Positions 5,708 to 6,172 of a DNA stretch of 6,172 nucleotides are shown here, piece after piece. The translations under genes and the position numbers were made by a program. The first letter of the stretch is position 1. The number at the start of each line of letters is the position of its first letter. Location of the stretch: NCBI GenBank assembly GCA_019244945.1, contig JAFASD010000353.1:1-6172 (forward strand), given 5' to 3'. The notes under the pieces were generated by a model, which made no database searches, had not been told where the DNA came from, and saw only the letters and a program-made list of their open reading frames with translations. Origin of the DNA: Acidobacteriaceae bacterium. Lineage in GTDB: Bacteria > Acidobacteriota > Terriglobia > Bryobacterales > Bryobacteraceae.

Positions 5708-6172
5708 TCACGGCGCTCCGGACCGTACGGCAGCCTTCGCGCGATCCACCCAAGTCTCATAGACATAGCTTTCTCTTTGCGAATCCCAAACGGCCTCTGG
5801 AATCGCGTGCAGATCGTCGCGCGCAACGGCAGGAATATCCGTACCGAGCGCCATCGTCCCACCTTCGCCGTGTTCATACCTCTGAGTAATTTCCGTTTTC
5901 AACCCGTTCTTCGCGGCCCATTCACTAACGTGCGTTTCAGGCATGCTTTCGATCTGCTTGGGCGTCCAGTTCGGAAATTTTAACTTGTCTTCCAACCAGA
6001 GCGCCGCAGTTTTGGTGACGAAGTACGGCCGATGACCGCCATCGGGAACGAACCGGTAGTCGAAAATATTTTTCGAACCGCCCAGCTCTGTGATTGTTCG
6101 CTTACGGAGATCTTCGAAAAAATCCTGCTCATGATGCGGTATGTCGACCACCTCATCTGCAGTGCCGTTCAA
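5708..6172 (-). CDS. Alpha/beta hydrolase (dienelactone hydrolase/prolyl oligopeptidase-like), C-terminal part, 5' end off the right edge
   Basis: 154 residues remain, open to the right edge; the first codon at the edge is TTG and is probably internal, not a start. Asp6 in NGTADEVV is in the position of the catalytic Asp after strand beta-7, and His47 in PDGGHRPYF is the expected catalytic His; the nucleophile Ser and the N-terminus would lie outside the window. The fold class is therefore well supported, and the enzyme is probably an esterase or peptidase-like hydrolase of unknown substrate. About 107 residues follow the His, much more than the usual final helix. They include an amphipathic helix (ALWLEDKLKFPNW, 57-69), a THVSEWAAKNG stretch (80-90) and a charged end. 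Similar tails appear, from memory, in some hydrolases of Acidobacteriota and Planctomycetota. The gene converges on the permease with 13 nt between stops. Whether it carries a signal peptide cannot be seen. Confidence 0.8.
   Translation of the reverse strand: MNGTADEVVDIPHHEQDFFEDLRKRTITELGGSKNIFDYRFVPDGGHRPYFVTKTAALWLEDKLKFPNWTPKQIESMPETHVSEWAAKNGLKTEITQRYEHGEGGTMALGTDIPAVARDDLHAIPEAVWDSQRESYVYETWVDRAKAAVRSGAP

Overview
The window looks like chromosomal DNA from a member of the Acidobacteriota. The main evidence is an 812-residue permease with the duplicated MacB/FtsX architecture known as the acidobacterial duplicated orphan permease (ADOP) family. Moderately high GC content, a bacterial-type RNase J and a small secreted protein of a type common in that phylum agree with this. 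The phylum call is an inference from protein families; there is no rRNA or other phylogenetic marker here.

Layout from left to right: (1) The left edge cuts a minus-strand gene for an RsbW/SpoIIAB-like HATPase, an anti-sigma or switch-type protein kinase; its first 120 residues are present. (2) A divergent plus-strand gene (389-1054) encodes an unrecognised exported or membrane-anchored protein with a glycine-rich middle. The short gap between the two holds a 9-bp direct repeat. (3) Tail to tail with it, a minus-strand gene (1067-1393) encodes a small secreted DUF5818-like protein with three cysteines in the mature part. (4) Upstream of that on the same strand is ribonuclease J (1463-3130), with all metal-binding residues visible. 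(5) A 125-bp divergent intergenic region carries a perfect 6-bp inverted repeat. (6) The ADOP-type permease fills 3256-5694 on the plus strand, with no ATPase or PadR regulator beside it. (7) The right edge cuts a minus-strand gene (5708-6172) encoding the C-terminal part of an alpha/beta hydrolase, with catalytic Asp and His visible and a long tail after the His.

No stretch longer than 300 bases lacks a gene. The largest gap is 3131-3255. No tRNA, rRNA, CRISPR array, insertion sequence or clear intrinsic terminator was seen. The genes do not form one obvious pathway: RNase J is RNA-processing housekeeping, and the others are envelope, regulatory or hydrolytic accessory functions in mixed orientations. 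I did not find convincing evidence of a new multi-gene system. The points most worth a second look are the inverted repeat between RNase J and the permease, the orphan permease itself, the small cysteine-bearing secreted protein and the long hydrolase tail.
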